64,000 bases of DNA from Chitinophaga pinensis (GTDB taxonomy: Bacteria > Bacteroidota > Bacteroidia > Chitinophagales > Chitinophagaceae): the NCBI GenBank assembly GCA_943333125.1, contig CALQSB010000013.1:1-64000 (forward strand), read 5' to 3'. A program made the translations under genes and the position numbers. Of the stretch, positions 51,319 to 62,334 are shown in pieces; within the stretch, counting starts at the first letter, position 1; each line of letters starts with the position of its first letter. Below the pieces are notes generated by a model. The model was not told the origin of the DNA and did no database searches. It saw only the letters and a program-made list of their open reading frames with translations.

Positions 51319-52488
51319 ATGATAACATTCAAACCATTGTTGCTTAAACATCCACATTTGCAAAGGTTTTTTATTAGTTGTATCCATTCCGTAAGGTTAT
51401 TTTTATTGATATTTTTTGCAGGAATTACTTTTAAATGTACTGCGCAATTCAGAGAATATTCGAATGAGTTTTTAAATATTGGAGCGGGTGCACGTGGATT
51501 GGCCATGGGAAATGCACAGATTGCTTCTGTAAATGATGTCACTTCAGGTTACTGGAATCCAGCCGGACTTACTGAAGTTAAAAATAGTCCCGAAATCGCT
51601 TTAATGCATGCTGATTATTTCGCAGGGATTGCAAAATATGATTTCGTATCTGTAGCCATTCCTATAGAGGACAACAAAAGAACATTAGGATTCTCATTGC
51701 TTCGATTTGCCGTTGATGACATTCCCAATACTCTTTTTTTAGTAGAGCCTGATGGCAGTTTGAATTACAATAATATACAAACCTTTTCTTCTGCAGATTA
51801 TGCATTTCTATTTTCATATGCTCAACAGGTAAAGCAAAATGATCATTATAAATTAAATTTTGGAGCCAATGCAAAAGTCATTTATCGTAAGGTGGGATCT
51901 TTTGCTAATGCCTGGGGGTTTGGTTTGGATGCGGGCGTCAATATGATTGGTAAGAAATGGCGATTGGGTTTGATGGCAAAAGATATTACAACCACTTTCA
52001 ATGCCTGGTCGTTTAAGTTTACCGACAAAGAAAAAGAAGTGCTATATCTAACCAATAATGACATACCGGTAAAATCTACCGAAATGACTGCTCCCAGATT
52101 GATTCTCGGCGGAGCGTATAAATTTAATATCAGCAAATCAATTAATTTATCAACTGAAGCAAGTTTTGATATGACTTTTGACGGCAAACGCAATACGGTT
52201 CTAAGTTCAAAAGCAGTCAGTATAGATCCGCACCTGGGCATTGAAACAGAAATTAAAAAAGTATTTTTTGTAAGAGCTGGGATTACCAATTTTCAGCGGG
52301 CATTGGCAGATGGAGATACCTTGAATCAGAAAAAAGTTTGGATATATCAGCCAAGTATAGGGGCAGGATTTAAAATTAAAAATGTAACCATCGATTACGC
52401 ATTTACTAATCTTGCCAATCAGGACAGCCCTTTATATACACATGTATTTTCACTTAAACTGGATTTGGTTAAAAAGAAAGAAAACTAA
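51319..52488 (+). CDS. PorV/PorQ family type IX secretion outer-membrane protein
   Basis: 389 residues. After a long N-terminal region with one hydrophobic stretch (LFLLIFFAGITFKCTAQ) the mature protein begins FREYSNEFLNIGAGARGLAMGNAQ, the signature of PorV/PorQ FadL-like barrels. PorV shuttles T9SS cargo to the PorU sortase and PorQ serves in the attachment complex; the sequence alone does not separate them. The PorU2-type gene follows 16 bases later, probably as one operon. Confidence 0.88.
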   Translation: MITFKPLLLKHPHLQRFFISCIHSVRLFLLIFFAGITFKCTAQFREYSNEFLNIGAGARGLAMGNAQIASVNDVTSGYWNPAGLTEVKNSPEIALMHADYFAGIAKYDFVSVAIPIEDNKRTLGFSLLRFAVDDIPNTLFLVEPDGSLNYNNIQTFSSADYAFLFSYAQQVKQNDHYKLNFGANAKVIYRKVGSFANAWGFGLDAGVNMIGKKWRLGLMAKDITTTFNAWSFKFTDKEKEVLYLTNNDIPVKSTEMTAPRLILGGAYKFNISKSINLSTEASFDMTFDGKRNTVLSSKAVSIDPHLGIETEIKKVFFVRAGITNFQRALADGDTLNQKKVWIYQPSIGAGFKIKNVTIDYAFTNLANQDSPLYTHVFSLKLDLVKKKEN

Positions 52489-52504
52489 TATTAACAGGTT
52501 TATT

Positions 52505-55500
52505 ATGGTTAAAAAATTATTAATCACTTTTTTATTGTTGAATTTTTCATTTGCTTTTGCTCAGCTGAATAACAGCTGGATAGATTACAGCAAAACCTAT
52601 TATAAATTCAGGCTCGCTAATGATACTTTATGCAGGATACCTCAGAATGTAATTGCAGCTGCAGGACTTTCTTCAGTCAATGCTAATGATTTTCAGCTTT
52701 GGAGAAATGGGAATGAAGTACGCTTGTTTACCTCAATTAATAATGCACCCTTAGGAGCATCAGATTTTATAGAATTCTGGGGCGAGGCAAATGATGGGAA
52801 GCCTGATAATCAATTATACAGAAACACCGATTTCCAATTGGCAGATCAATACAGCCTGGAAACAGATACTGTATCTTATTTCCTTACCTTAAATACCGCA
52901 AGCGCAAACCTCAGGTATAATACCGCTGTAAATTCGGCCCCAAGTAATACAACACCTGATGCTTATTTTATGAAAGATGTTAATTACAATTACAAGAAAA
53001 TAATTAACAGAGGTGAGGCTAAATCGGTGGGAGAGTATGTTTATTCTTCTTCATTTGATGCCGGAGAAGGATGGTCGAGTGATATTGCTGCTCCTTGCTG
53101 TGATGTAATAAAAGAGTTTTTTAATCTTAATGTTTATACATCTGGACCTGCGAATGGTTTATCCGTTAGAGTTAATGCAGTAGGAGCGGCTCCAAACACA
53201 CGGGATCTGCGCATTAAGTTAAATCAGACTGAAATATCTGCAGCTCCTTATAGTGCTGCAATTAATATGAATTACTTCAATTATGAAAAAGTAAATATAG
53301 AAAATCTTCCATTAACCTTATTACAAAGTGCAATTTATCTCCCTGTATTTATTGGCTCTACTTCTACAAATAGCTATGATAGGTTTGTTGTCGCCAGCAT
53401 TGGCCTTACTTTTCCTGCGACATTTGATTTTTCAAATTCAAAAACATTTTCTTTTAAATTATTGCCTTCTGTTTCAGGAAACTATCTGGTTATTGATAAT
53501 TTTAATTATGGTTCTGCTTCGCCGATATTGTATGATATCACTTCGGGTAACCGTTACATTGGTGAGATTAATTCTACACCCGGAAAAGTTAAATTTGTAA
53601 TTCCTCCTTCTGCTCAGACCAGAAAATTTATTTTGAATAATCAGCAAACTCCTTATTTAATCAGTTCACTATTGCAAAGAAATTTTATTGATTTCAGCAA
53701 CGCTCAGAATCAGGGGAATTATCTGATTGTCAGCAATCCTGTTTTATATAATGATGGGAGTGGAAATAATTTTGTTGATCAATACCGTATTTACAGAAGT
53801 TCCAGTAATGGCGGTGGCTATAATGCCAAAGTGTATGATATTAATGAGCTTACTGATCAATTTGGTTTTGGAATAAAACACCATCCAGGTGCGATCAGGG
53901 ATTTTATTAATTATGCGTATAATCAATTTGCGGTTAGACCAAACTATGTTTTCATTATTGGGAGAGGCGTGAATTATATCGATGAACGTTTTAATGAATC
54001 TGTTCCATCTTGTGAGCAAATGAATTTAGTAACTACATTTGGATGGCCGCCTTCTGATATCCTGTTATCTTCATTGCCAGGGCTTGCTGTGCCGTTATTG
54101 CCAATTGGTAGGCTTGGAGCGATTAACGCAAATGAAGTTAACGTGTATTTACAAAAAATAAAAGAATATGAAAATGCACAATCAACTAACAGTCCTTTAA
54201 TTGCGGATAAAGCATGGATGAAGAATTTTATTCACGTGGCAGGAGGAAAAGACAGCAGTGAAAACAATACATTTAAAGGGTTTATGAACGCCTATAGAGA
54301 CATAGCCGAAGATACATTATACGGAGGCCGTGTAGAAACATTTTCTAAAACATCAACAGGGGTCGTTCAACAGGCCAGCAGCCAGCGTATTGAAGAACTG
54401 TTTAATGAAGGACTTGGATTTGTAGGATATTTTGGTCATTCCTCAGCCAATACATTTGAGTTTAATCTCAGCAACCCTGAAATTTACAACAATGCCGGTA
54501 AATATCCTTTCTTTAATGTGAGTGGATGCAGTGCCGGTAATTATTATGTGTATGATCCACTTCGTTTAAGCGGAAACTTAAGTTTGTCTGAAAAATATGT
54601 TTTAGCCAACGAACGTGGCAGCATAGGTTTTCTAGCCGATACTCATTTTGGAATTCCTCCTTTTCTTAATTTTTATAATACTTCTTTGTATAAACGATTT
54701 TGTAATACAATGTATGGAAATACAATTGGCAATCAAATCAAATCAGTTACAGAAGATCTGGGTGGTAATAATCCTGCCGTTGATTTTTTTACCAGAATGC
54801 ATATTGAAGAAATTAATCTTCATGGAGATCCTGCTTTAAAAATAAATTCGTTTTCAAAGCCAGATTTCGTAATTGAAGATCCACTGGTTAAAATTAGCCC
54901 TAACATCATTTCTGTTGCAGATAATAATTTTAATCTTAAAATTAAAATGCAGAATATAGGAAAAGCAGTTGGAGATTCTATTTGGGTTAACGTAAAAAGA
55001 AAACTTCCAAATGATTCAATAAGAATTCTTTACAATCAATTAATTCCAGCTATTAAAAGTATAGATTCCCTAGAACTAACGGTGCCCATTGTGCCTACAT
55101 CCGATAAGGGATTGAATTTTATCATCGTTACGCTCGACGCTACCAATAGAATAGATGAGGAATATGAAACCAACAATACTGTCACAAAGGAATTTTATAT
55201 TTTTGAGGATGAACTCAGGCCGGCAGTCCCCAATAATTTTTCAATTGTCAACCGGCAGAATATTTCTTTTTTTGCAAATACTGCCAATCCCTTAAGTGGA
55301 TTAAGAGATTATGTAATGGAAGTAGATACGACAGAATTATTTAATTCGCCATTAAAAAAAACTTACAACAAATCAGGTCCAGGCGGAATCGTAGAATTTA
55401 TTCCTGCTAACTTATCCTTTAGCGATAGTACCGTTTATTACTGGAGGGTAGCTATGGTTCCCCGAAATAATGCTCAGTATATTTGGAACAGTTTTTCTTT

Positions 55501-57583
55501 TATATACTTATCAGGAAGTTCTTCCGGTTATAATCAATCTCATTATTATCAATATAAAAAATCAAATTTAGATAATCTTACTCTTGATGCAGACCGGATT
55601 TTCCGATTTCAAGTTGAACCCAAGAATCTGATTATCAGAACCGGATTGTATCCTTATTTTGATTACGACAGAATAAATGTTAATCTCGATTTTAATCAGC
55701 TGGAACTTTATGGATGTATATATAACTCCCTGCAGTTTTATGTTTTTGATACGGCTACATTAATTCCTTGGAAAAATAAAAATGTATCCCCTTCTAATGG
55801 ATTTTATGGAAGTTATCCTGTTTGTCCACTGTCCACAATTCCGGATTCCTCAAGAAGATTTTTTGAATATCCATATAACATTGCTTCTTATAGAAAAAGT
55901 GCAATGGATTTTATAGATTCTATTCCCGATGGTATGTATGTAGCTATTACCAACCTTGGTGTCAGTACTTCAAATAATCAGTTAATAAACCAGTGGATGG
56001 CAGATACTGCATTACTGGGATCAGGTAATTCGCTTTATCACAAATTGAAATCAATTGGATTTACAAAAATAGACAGCTTCTATCGTAATTTACCCTTCCT
56101 TTATTTTTTTAAAAAAGGATCCGGAAGTTATATTCCAACACAGATAATTGGCCCTCAGGATTCCTCGTATATTGATCAGAGTTTCAATTTGAATTCAACG
56201 AGTACCGAAGGAATTATGGAGTCTCCTGTTTTTGGTCCTGCTACAGAATGGACGTCTATTCATTGGCGTGGCATAAGTTCGGATCCCACACCTGCAGATT
56301 CGGTAAAGGTTAATGTAATTGGAATCAGACAAGATGGGACTAGTCGTCCAATCGTGACGATTTATCCATCTGTAGATACCAGTTTATCTGTTGTTGATGC
56401 CAATGAATTTCCTTTTGTTAAAATAACTATCAATAATAAAGACAATAAATATATAACTCCAAATCAATTACATTATTTAAGAATCAATGCAACACCTGCT
56501 CCGGAAGGCGCTGTAGCTCCTGGAATTTTATACTCATTTAAAGATACCGTTGAACAAGGCGAACCCATAGATTTCTCACTTGCCTTCAAAAATATCAGTG
56601 ATGTGGCATTTGATAGTTTAATTAAAATAAAATTCATTATTACCAATCAGGAAAATTCGCCCATTAATATAAATATTCCTAAAAGAAAAGCACTGGTATC
56701 AGGTGATACGTTGATTTTGCATTATACCATCAGTACTAAAGATTTAAATCTGGTGGGAAATAATACCTTATTCGTCGATTTCAATCCGGATAATGATCAG
56801 CCCGAAATGTATCATTATAATAATGTATTGTTCAACGATTTTTATGTAAAGGCCGATAAATATAACCCCTTACTTGATGTAACTTTTGATGGCGTTCATA
56901 TTTTAAACAAAGACATCATTTCCAGTAAGCCAAAAATTTTAATCAATCTTAAAGATGAAAGTAAATTTCTTGAATTAAAAGATACTTCTTTAATTAGTTT
57001 ACAGGTTAGATATCCTGATCAGACATTACACAATTATTATTTTGGGGATACCATGAGATTTAATCCCGCAAATTTATCAACAGGAGAAAATAATGCAAGC
57101 ATTGATTTGAATCCTTACTTTTCTGAAGATGGAGATTATGAACTTATTGTTACAGGTAAGGATGTGGTAGGCAATAGGGCTGGTGATCTTGATTATCATG
57201 TTATTTTCAATGTGGTCAATAAGCCGATGATATCCAACCTGCTTAATTATCCAAATCCATTTACTACTTCTACTGCGTTTGTATTCACCGTTACTGGATC
57301 TGAAGTACCACAAAATATAAGAATACAAATATTAACAATCACCGGAAAAATTGTCAGGGAAATAACCAAAAATGAACTGGGACCTGTTCATATTGGTAGA
57401 AATATAACCGATTTTAAATGGGATGGAACAGATATGTATGGTCAAAAGCTGGCTAATGGAGTTTATATATACCGCGTATTAACCAATCTTAATGGAAAGT
57501 CTTTGGATAAATACAACACTCCTGATAATGATACGGATAAATACTTTAACAAAGGATATGGCAAAATGTATTTAATGAGATAA
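52505..57583 (+). CDS. porU2: PorU2-type C25 peptidase, putative T9SS sortase homologue
   Basis: 1692 residues from the ATG at 52505 (MVKKLLITFLLLNFSFAFAQ signal peptide); frame continues upstream but overlaps the previous gene. The gingipain-like C25 domain carries the catalytic pair His645 (GYFGHSSANTFEF) and Cys675 (FFNVSGCSAGNYY). Long Ig-like/CARDB-type regions follow (e.g. TLDATNRIDEEYETNNTV), and the C-terminus has a FlgD-like Ig domain (LNYPNPFTTSTAF, GVYIYRVLTNLNGKSLDKY). It is larger than P. gingivalis PorU; such proteins are annotated as PorU2. Role in cargo processing is inferred. Confidence 0.88.
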   Translation: MVKKLLITFLLLNFSFAFAQLNNSWIDYSKTYYKFRLANDTLCRIPQNVIAAAGLSSVNANDFQLWRNGNEVRLFTSINNAPLGASDFIEFWGEANDGKPDNQLYRNTDFQLADQYSLETDTVSYFLTLNTASANLRYNTAVNSAPSNTTPDAYFMKDVNYNYKKIINRGEAKSVGEYVYSSSFDAGEGWSSDIAAPCCDVIKEFFNLNVYTSGPANGLSVRVNAVGAAPNTRDLRIKLNQTEISAAPYSAAINMNYFNYEKVNIENLPLTLLQSAIYLPVFIGSTSTNSYDRFVVASIGLTFPATFDFSNSKTFSFKLLPSVSGNYLVIDNFNYGSASPILYDITSGNRYIGEINSTPGKVKFVIPPSAQTRKFILNNQQTPYLISSLLQRNFIDFSNAQNQGNYLIVSNPVLYNDGSGNNFVDQYRIYRSSSNGGGYNAKVYDINELTDQFGFGIKHHPGAIRDFINYAYNQFAVRPNYVFIIGRGVNYIDERFNESVPSCEQMNLVTTFGWPPSDILLSSLPGLAVPLLPIGRLGAINANEVNVYLQKIKEYENAQSTNSPLIADKAWMKNFIHVAGGKDSSENNTFKGFMNAYRDIAEDTLYGGRVETFSKTSTGVVQQASSQRIEELFNEGLGFVGYFGHSSANTFEFNLSNPEIYNNAGKYPFFNVSGCSAGNYYVYDPLRLSGNLSLSEKYVLANERGSIGFLADTHFGIPPFLNFYNTSLYKRFCNTMYGNTIGNQIKSVTEDLGGNNPAVDFFTRMHIEEINLHGDPALKINSFSKPDFVIEDPLVKISPNIISVADNNFNLKIKMQNIGKAVGDSIWVNVKRKLPNDSIRILYNQLIPAIKSIDSLELTVPIVPTSDKGLNFIIVTLDATNRIDEEYETNNTVTKEFYIFEDELRPAVPNNFSIVNRQNISFFANTANPLSGLRDYVMEVDTTELFNSPLKKTYNKSGPGGIVEFIPANLSFSDSTVYYWRVAMVPRNNAQYIWNSFSFIYLSGSSSGYNQSHYYQYKKSNLDNLTLDADRIFRFQVEPKNLIIRTGLYPYFDYDRINVNLDFNQLELYGCIYNSLQFYVFDTATLIPWKNKNVSPSNGFYGSYPVCPLSTIPDSSRRFFEYPYNIASYRKSAMDFIDSIPDGMYVAITNLGVSTSNNQLINQWMADTALLGSGNSLYHKLKSIGFTKIDSFYRNLPFLYFFKKGSGSYIPTQIIGPQDSSYIDQSFNLNSTSTEGIMESPVFGPATEWTSIHWRGISSDPTPADSVKVNVIGIRQDGTSRPIVTIYPSVDTSLSVVDANEFPFVKITINNKDNKYITPNQLHYLRINATPAPEGAVAPGILYSFKDTVEQGEPIDFSLAFKNISDVAFDSLIKIKFIITNQENSPININIPKRKALVSGDTLILHYTISTKDLNLVGNNTLFVDFNPDNDQPEMYHYNNVLFNDFYVKADKYNPLLDVTFDGVHILNKDIISSKPKILINLKDESKFLELKDTSLISLQVRYPDQTLHNYYFGDTMRFNPANLSTGENNASIDLNPYFSEDGDYELIVTGKDVVGNRAGDLDYHVIFNVVNKPMISNLLNYPNPFTTSTAFVFTVTGSEVPQNIRIQILTITGKIVREITKNELGPVHIGRNITDFKWDGTDMYGQKLANGVYIYRVLTNLNGKSLDKYNTPDNDTDKYFNKGYGKMYLMR

Positions 57584-57606
57584 TAATTTCTCATTTAGTA
57601 AACTTC

Positions 57607-57637
57607 AAAAGGCTGTTTCATCCAAACAGCCTTTTTT
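57607..57637 (+). terminator. Intrinsic terminator after porU2
   Basis: AAAGGCTGTTT and AAACAGCCTTT form an 11-bp stem with loop CATCC, followed by a run of six T. It lies 24 bases after the porU2 stop and separates it from the Hsp70 gene. Confidence 0.88.
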
Positions 57638-57671
57638 ATTTTTAACTTCGTGGCATTAATTTTTTAAAAAA

Positions 57672-59531
57672 ATGGCGAAAATAGGAATCAATCTCATTAC
57701 AGGAAGTTTGCAAAAAGAAGAAATGGTTGTGGGTATAGATCTGGGAACAACAAATAGTTTGATTGCGATTATTCATCCCGAAACCAAACAACCTGTTGCC
57801 TTAAAAGAGCATAACGCAACCGCATTGGTTCCATCAGTCATATATTTTGATGAATTTGACAATATCATTGTTGGAGAAAAAGCAAAAGAGTTTTTGGAAA
57901 TTAATCCCGAGAGAACAATTTTTTCCGCAAAAAGATTAATAGGGAAAAGTTATAAAGAAGTTGAAAAAAATGCAGGCCTATTTTCTTATCACATTATTGA
58001 TGATGGAACAGATAATCTGGTAAAAGTTCAACTGGGAAATAAATATTTTTCTCCGGTAGAACTTTCCTCTTTTATACTTAAAGAATTAAAACAACGTGCT
58101 GAACATATTCTTAAAACGCCTGTAAACAAAGCCGTAATCACTGTGCCTGCCTATTTTAATGATGCACAAAGACAAGCTACAAGAGATGCTGGAAAACTGG
58201 CCGGATTGGATGTGCTCAGAATAATTAATGAGCCCACCGCAGCAAGCTTGGCATACGGAATTGGTCAAAAAAAATCAGACTCCTCTGAAATCATTGCTGT
58301 TTATGATTGGGGTGGGGGCACTTTTGATGTGTCAATATTGAGCATTGCCGATGGGATTTTTGAAGTGCTTTCAACAAATGGGAATACAGCTCTTGGTGGT
58401 GATGATTTTGATAAAGTTATTGTTCATCATTGGATGAAAGCACTAGGTATTAGTGATCAGGATTTACTGACCAATAAATCACTGACTCAAAGGTTAAGAT
58501 TAAAAGCGGAGACCGCTAAAAAATATCTTTCTATGTGTGATGTATATGAAGATATGATTGACGAAAAGCCTCTGGTATTGAGCAGAGATCAATTTGATTC
58601 ATTAATACTTCCACTAGTGAGTCAGACTATTGATTGTTGTAGCCGGGCACTTGCAGACGCAGGATTAGAGAAATCTTCTATACAGTCTGTAGTAATGGTA
58701 GGAGGAAGTACAAGGGTACCTGTTGTAAAAAAAATGGTTAGTGATTTTTTCAAACGTACAGTTAACGACACGCTTAATCCAGATGAAGTAGTTGCACTAG
58801 GAGCAGCCATTCAGGCAGATGTACTAGCGGGCAATAACAAAGAAATATTATTACTTGATGTAACTCCATTAAGTTTGGGAATTGAAACCGCCGGAGGGTT
58901 AATGGATGTGTTAATTCCAAGGAATTCAAAAATTCCGTCTAAAGCTTCACGCCAGTATACTACTCAGGCAGATGGGCAATCGTCTATGCGTATCAGTGTT
59001 TATCAGGGGGAAAGAGATTTGGTGAAAGACAACCGAAAGTTATCTGAATTCAATCTTACAAAAATACCGGGTATGCCTGCAGGAATGCCTAAAGTTGAAG
59101 TTGGTTTTTTAATTGATGCAGATGGAATTTTGGTTGTTTCGGCCAAAGAATTAAGAAGCGGTGTTTCGCAAAGCATTGAAGTGAAGCCGCAATATGATCT
59201 TACTGATCAGGATGTAGAGCAGATGCTGCTGGATTCGATAAAAAATGCAAAGGAAGATATTCTAATCAGGGCACTTACAGAGGCCAGAACTGAAGGCGAA
59301 TTGCTTTTGAAAACAACTGAAAAATTCCTACAGAAAAATTCAGCATCATTGCATAAAGATGAATTGATTCAAACCGCTTCTGCAATGCAGTCGTTACAAC
59401 TTTCACTTACTATGGACGATAAAAATCTTATTCAGCAAAAAATAGAATCACTAAATGAGATCTCCCGACCTTATGCAGAGAGAATTATGGATCAGGCTGT
59501 GGCCTCCGCAATTAAGGGGAAGACCGTTTGA
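57672..59531 (+). CDS. hscA: HscA-like Hsp70 chaperone
   Basis: 619 residues. ATPase domain with [13 protein letters not shown] (phosphate 1), [14 protein letters not shown] (phosphate 2, Trp where DnaK has Leu) and [16 protein letters not shown] (adenosine); the [13 protein letters not shown] linker-side loop is intact. The peptide-binding domain starts [16 protein letters not shown] and matches HscA/DnaK. The short C-terminus and N-terminal extension ([17 protein letters not shown]) suggest the HscA group for Fe-S assembly rather than DnaK. HscB and IscU are not in the window; a DnaK paralogue remains possible. The last 20 bases overlap the convergent YfhO gene. Confidence 0.85.
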   Translation: MAKIGINLITGSLQKEEMVVGIDLGTTNSLIAIIHPETKQPVALKEHNATALVPSVIYFDEFDNIIVGEKAKEFLEINPERTIFSAKRLIGKSYKEVEKNAGLFSYHIIDDGTDNLVKVQLGNKYFSPVELSSFILKELKQRAEHILKTPVNKAVITVPAYFNDAQRQATRDAGKLAGLDVLRIINEPTAASLAYGIGQKKSDSSEIIAVYDWGGGTFDVSILSIADGIFEVLSTNGNTALGGDDFDKVIVHHWMKALGISDQDLLTNKSLTQRLRLKAETAKKYLSMCDVYEDMIDEKPLVLSRDQFDSLILPLVSQTIDCCSRALADAGLEKSSIQSVVMVGGSTRVPVVKKMVSDFFKRTVNDTLNPDEVVALGAAIQADVLAGNNKEILLLDVTPLSLGIETAGGLMDVLIPRNSKIPSKASRQYTTQADGQSSMRISVYQGERDLVKDNRKLSEFNLTKIPGMPAGMPKVEVGFLIDADGILVVSAKELRSGVSQSIEVKPQYDLTDQDVEQMLLDSIKNAKEDILIRALTEARTEGELLLKTTEKFLQKNSASLHKDELIQTASAMQSLQLSLTMDDKNLIQQKIESLNEISRPYAERIMDQAVASAIKGKTV

Positions 59532-61599
59532 AAAGCAGAATAAGTAAATAAATTATACAGGCAAGGAATGCATACTTGCTGATATCAAATGCTGTACTTA
59601 CCGATTTGGGGAAAAATGAAAAATTCACAAAATTTTTCCCAGGGCCTATGCTTACTGCATTAAATACACCTGCATAAATAATAGGCTTTTTGTATTCGCC
59701 ATTTACTATACAATTCCAGTGTGGATAGATGTTTTGCTGAAAAACCAGCGTATCATTTTGATTACTGATTAATGAAATATCAATAGCATTTCCTTTAAAA
59801 GAAACTATTTTCATTGATTGAATGGCGCTGTCATTCGTTGAAAAAATAAAAGGCTTAACAGAAAACAAACTAAGAGAGTCTTTGAAAATAATTTTTGTTG
59901 TGTTTAGTTCAACTGGATAAAATGATTTTGTTAAGGAACCAATTTGTTTATTGTAAAAACTCCAGTCTCCAATTAATTTTTCTGATTGGTCTGTTTTCCC
60001 CATTTTATTTTGATATATAGGAGTCAAGAATGGAACAGGAACTCCTTCTCTTGCTTTGCTTAGCGCTCTGTCGACGTCATTTACGGAGGCTTGTCCAACT
60101 CCGGTAAAAGGTAAATTTAAAAGTGTAGCTAAAATAAGTTCTAACGCGCAAATTTTGATGAGATCTTTATATCTTTTATTGAGCAAACTTTTCTTAAGTG
60201 CACCCAAAAATCCAAGCTGAATGATACCTTCAATGACCAGTATATCGTAAAAACTAAGGTGGTCAATTAAGGATTTTAACAGTGGTGCAACCATGGGTTT
60301 ATTCATAACATCATTGATGTTAAAGAACAAGCCGTTATGTGTGATTAATATTCCTGCAAATCCGATAGCAATTAAAACAAGTAAACCAAGCTGTAGAAAA
60401 TAAAAAGTTTGATACCGTGTTTTCGAAAACCCTGTTTCTTCAACAATAAATTTATTGAGTGCAAAAGCAGAAAATAAAATAAAACTGGTAATTGCAAAAA
60501 TCATGAATTCTCCGGAAAGCCTTACGTAATTTACAAGCGGCAGGAAGGGAAAGAGAATGTGTTTAAAAATGCCCCCAATTGACAATATCAAAAAGAAAAT
60601 GCCGGTGTACATAAAAAAAAGCTGATTATTGTTTTTTTTATTTCTAAGTGCAGGAATCAGAAACAATAAAAGCGTTAGTCCGAAGTACATATTTCTCATA
60701 GAAATATCGGTGCGGAATAATGCATCGTTTTTTACCGTAACCATTGGCAACAGTAGTGAAATGAAACTTTGCAAAGAAAAAGGGTTTATAATAGCAGAAA
60801 CACTTTCTATTTTTTTGCCTCTTGTAATATGAGGAATAATATCGGCATAACCAACCATCATTCCAATACACAGAATCAATAACAAGGCGAACATCCAGGC
60901 ATTCTTTTTCCAAAAAGATTTCGAAGAAAATGTTTCAGTCTCTGTTTTCTTTTTGTTAAAGTAAAAGAAAACAATGTAGGCAGTAAAAAAATAGATTCCT
61001 CCGATAATTAAACCTGGATGAGCAGAAGAAAGAAATAAATAAAACAGCAAAGCACACACAATGTTATTTTTCAGACTAAATTTATTGATCAGCTGATGAT
61101 AACCCCATAGGCACCAGGGGATGAAAGCTGCTGCGCTAATCCAATTGAAATGTTGAATATGACCAACCATATAACCAGAACACATGAAGGAAATACCAGA
61201 GATATAAGAAACTGTTTTGGTAAACTTATAAGATCTGCAAAGCTGATACATGCCAATTCCCGAAATAAAAAGATAGAATAATAATTCGATAGTAAAAGTA
61301 TGCGCGGTATAACGAAATAAACTTGCAATAAACCAGGTAAAGGGGCTATAGAACCCGCTGTTCATGTCTCCATACTGAGGTAATCCGAAGTTTATGTAAG
61401 GGTTCCACCACGGAAATCCATTGCTGTTTATTGATTCGCTGATAAAATATTTTGAAGGAAAATATCCGCTGAAAGCATCATTTTTTATAAAAAACATAAA
61501 AGAACTCAATGGCAGATAAGCTAAAACCGCAATGCTTAAAAAAACAAGTATTGTTTTAAAGGTTATTCTTCTTGATTTTGATTTTCTTTTAACTTGCAT
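59512..61599 (-). CDS. YfhO family membrane protein (GT-C-like)
   Basis: 695 residues from the ATG at 61599 ([20 protein letters not shown]); 26 upstream in-frame codons lack coding character and overlap the opposite gene. About 12-14 membrane segments. The acidic first loop ([18 protein letters not shown]) and [20 protein letters not shown] match YfhO and related GT-C proteins. YfhO in Bacillus transfers sugar to lipoteichoic acid; the role here is unknown. It ends inside the hscA tail and starts 25 bases from the divergent methyltransferase. Confidence 0.85.
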   Translation of the reverse strand: MQVKRKSKSRRITFKTILVFLSIAVLAYLPLSSFMFFIKNDAFSGYFPSKYFISESINSNGFPWWNPYINFGLPQYGDMNSGFYSPFTWFIASLFRYTAHTFTIELLFYLFISGIGMYQLCRSYKFTKTVSYISGISFMCSGYMVGHIQHFNWISAAAFIPWCLWGYHQLINKFSLKNNIVCALLFYLFLSSAHPGLIIGGIYFFTAYIVFFYFNKKKTETETFSSKSFWKKNAWMFALLLILCIGMMVGYADIIPHITRGKKIESVSAIINPFSLQSFISLLLPMVTVKNDALFRTDISMRNMYFGLTLLLFLIPALRNKKNNNQLFFMYTGIFFLILSIGGIFKHILFPFLPLVNYVRLSGEFMIFAITSFILFSAFALNKFIVEETGFSKTRYQTFYFLQLGLLVLIAIGFAGILITHNGLFFNINDVMNKPMVAPLLKSLIDHLSFYDILVIEGIIQLGFLGALKKSLLNKRYKDLIKICALELILATLLNLPFTGVGQASVNDVDRALSKAREGVPVPFLTPIYQNKMGKTDQSEKLIGDWSFYNKQIGSLTKSFYPVELNTTKIIFKDSLSLFSVKPFIFSTNDSAIQSMKIVSFKGNAIDISLISNQNDTLVFQQNIYPHWNCIVNGEYKKPIIYAGVFNAVSIGPGKNFVNFSFFPKSVSTAFDISKYAFLACIIYLLILLFKRSSP

Positions 61600-61624
61600 A
61601 TATAAAAATACATTTTTATTAAAA

Positions 61625-62323
61625 ATGAGTGAAAGAACATTTGACGATTTTGACCAGCATGCCTCACAATACCGCAAGATACATACTCAAAATGTGAAGA
61701 TAACAGGTGCCGACAGTTATTATTTTGCAGCACATAAGATTGAATTGCTGAAAGAGTATGAAAATGACCATCCTTCAAGGCTTTTGGATATTGGATGCAG
61801 CGATGGCGTGGTAGAAACATTTATTGAAAAAGAATTTCCCTCATTTAAAATAAATGCTATTGATGTTTCTGCAGAAAGCATAAGCCTGGCAAATGAAAAA
61901 AAATTAAAGAACTCAATTTTTCAATGTTATGATGGAGGTCTTCTGCCATTTAATGAAAATCAGTTTGATATCATATTTGTGGCTGCAGTATTGCATCATA
62001 TCGATTTTTCTTTACATCATGTGTTTCTAACAGAAGCACTGAGAGTGTTAAAGCCCGGCGGCAGAATTTATATATTTGAACACAATCCCAAAAATCCGGT
62101 AACTAGGCATATTGTAAATACCTGTGTATTTGATAAAGATGCAAAGCTACTCGATTCGAAATACTCAATAAGTATTCTTCAAAATGCTGGATTTAAAAAG
62201 ATCAGCACGAGGTTTATTCTTTTTTTTCCAAGAAAGAAATGGCTGAAGTCGCTTATAAAATTAGAAAAGAAATTGGCCTCAATTCCTTTTGGGGCACAAT
62301 ATATGATCAGCGGGATTAAATAA
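61625..62323 (+). CDS. Class I SAM-dependent methyltransferase
   Basis: 232 residues from the ATG at 61625 (MSERTFDDFDQHASQYRKIH). Motif I is RLLDIGCSDGVVETF, strand 2 INAIDVSAESISLANEKKLK, and motif post-I FDIIFVAAVLHHIDF; this is the Methyltransf_11 fold. The VLKPGGRIYIFEHNPKNPV segment is typical of UbiE/small-molecule enzymes. In this locus with YfhO and GT2 a role in envelope glycan or lipid modification is plausible but not shown. The frame extends upstream into the YfhO gene. Confidence 0.87.
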   Translation: MSERTFDDFDQHASQYRKIHTQNVKITGADSYYFAAHKIELLKEYENDHPSRLLDIGCSDGVVETFIEKEFPSFKINAIDVSAESISLANEKKLKNSIFQCYDGGLLPFNENQFDIIFVAAVLHHIDFSLHHVFLTEALRVLKPGGRIYIFEHNPKNPVTRHIVNTCVFDKDAKLLDSKYSISILQNAGFKKISTRFILFFPRKKWLKSLIKLEKKLASIPFGAQYMISGIK

Positions 62324-62334
62324 TTAAATCCAGG

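Noticed and set aside
52412-52504. Longer N-terminus for PorU2
   Set aside because: It would overlap the end of the PorV/PorQ-like gene and has no signal peptide; the ATG at 52505 has one.
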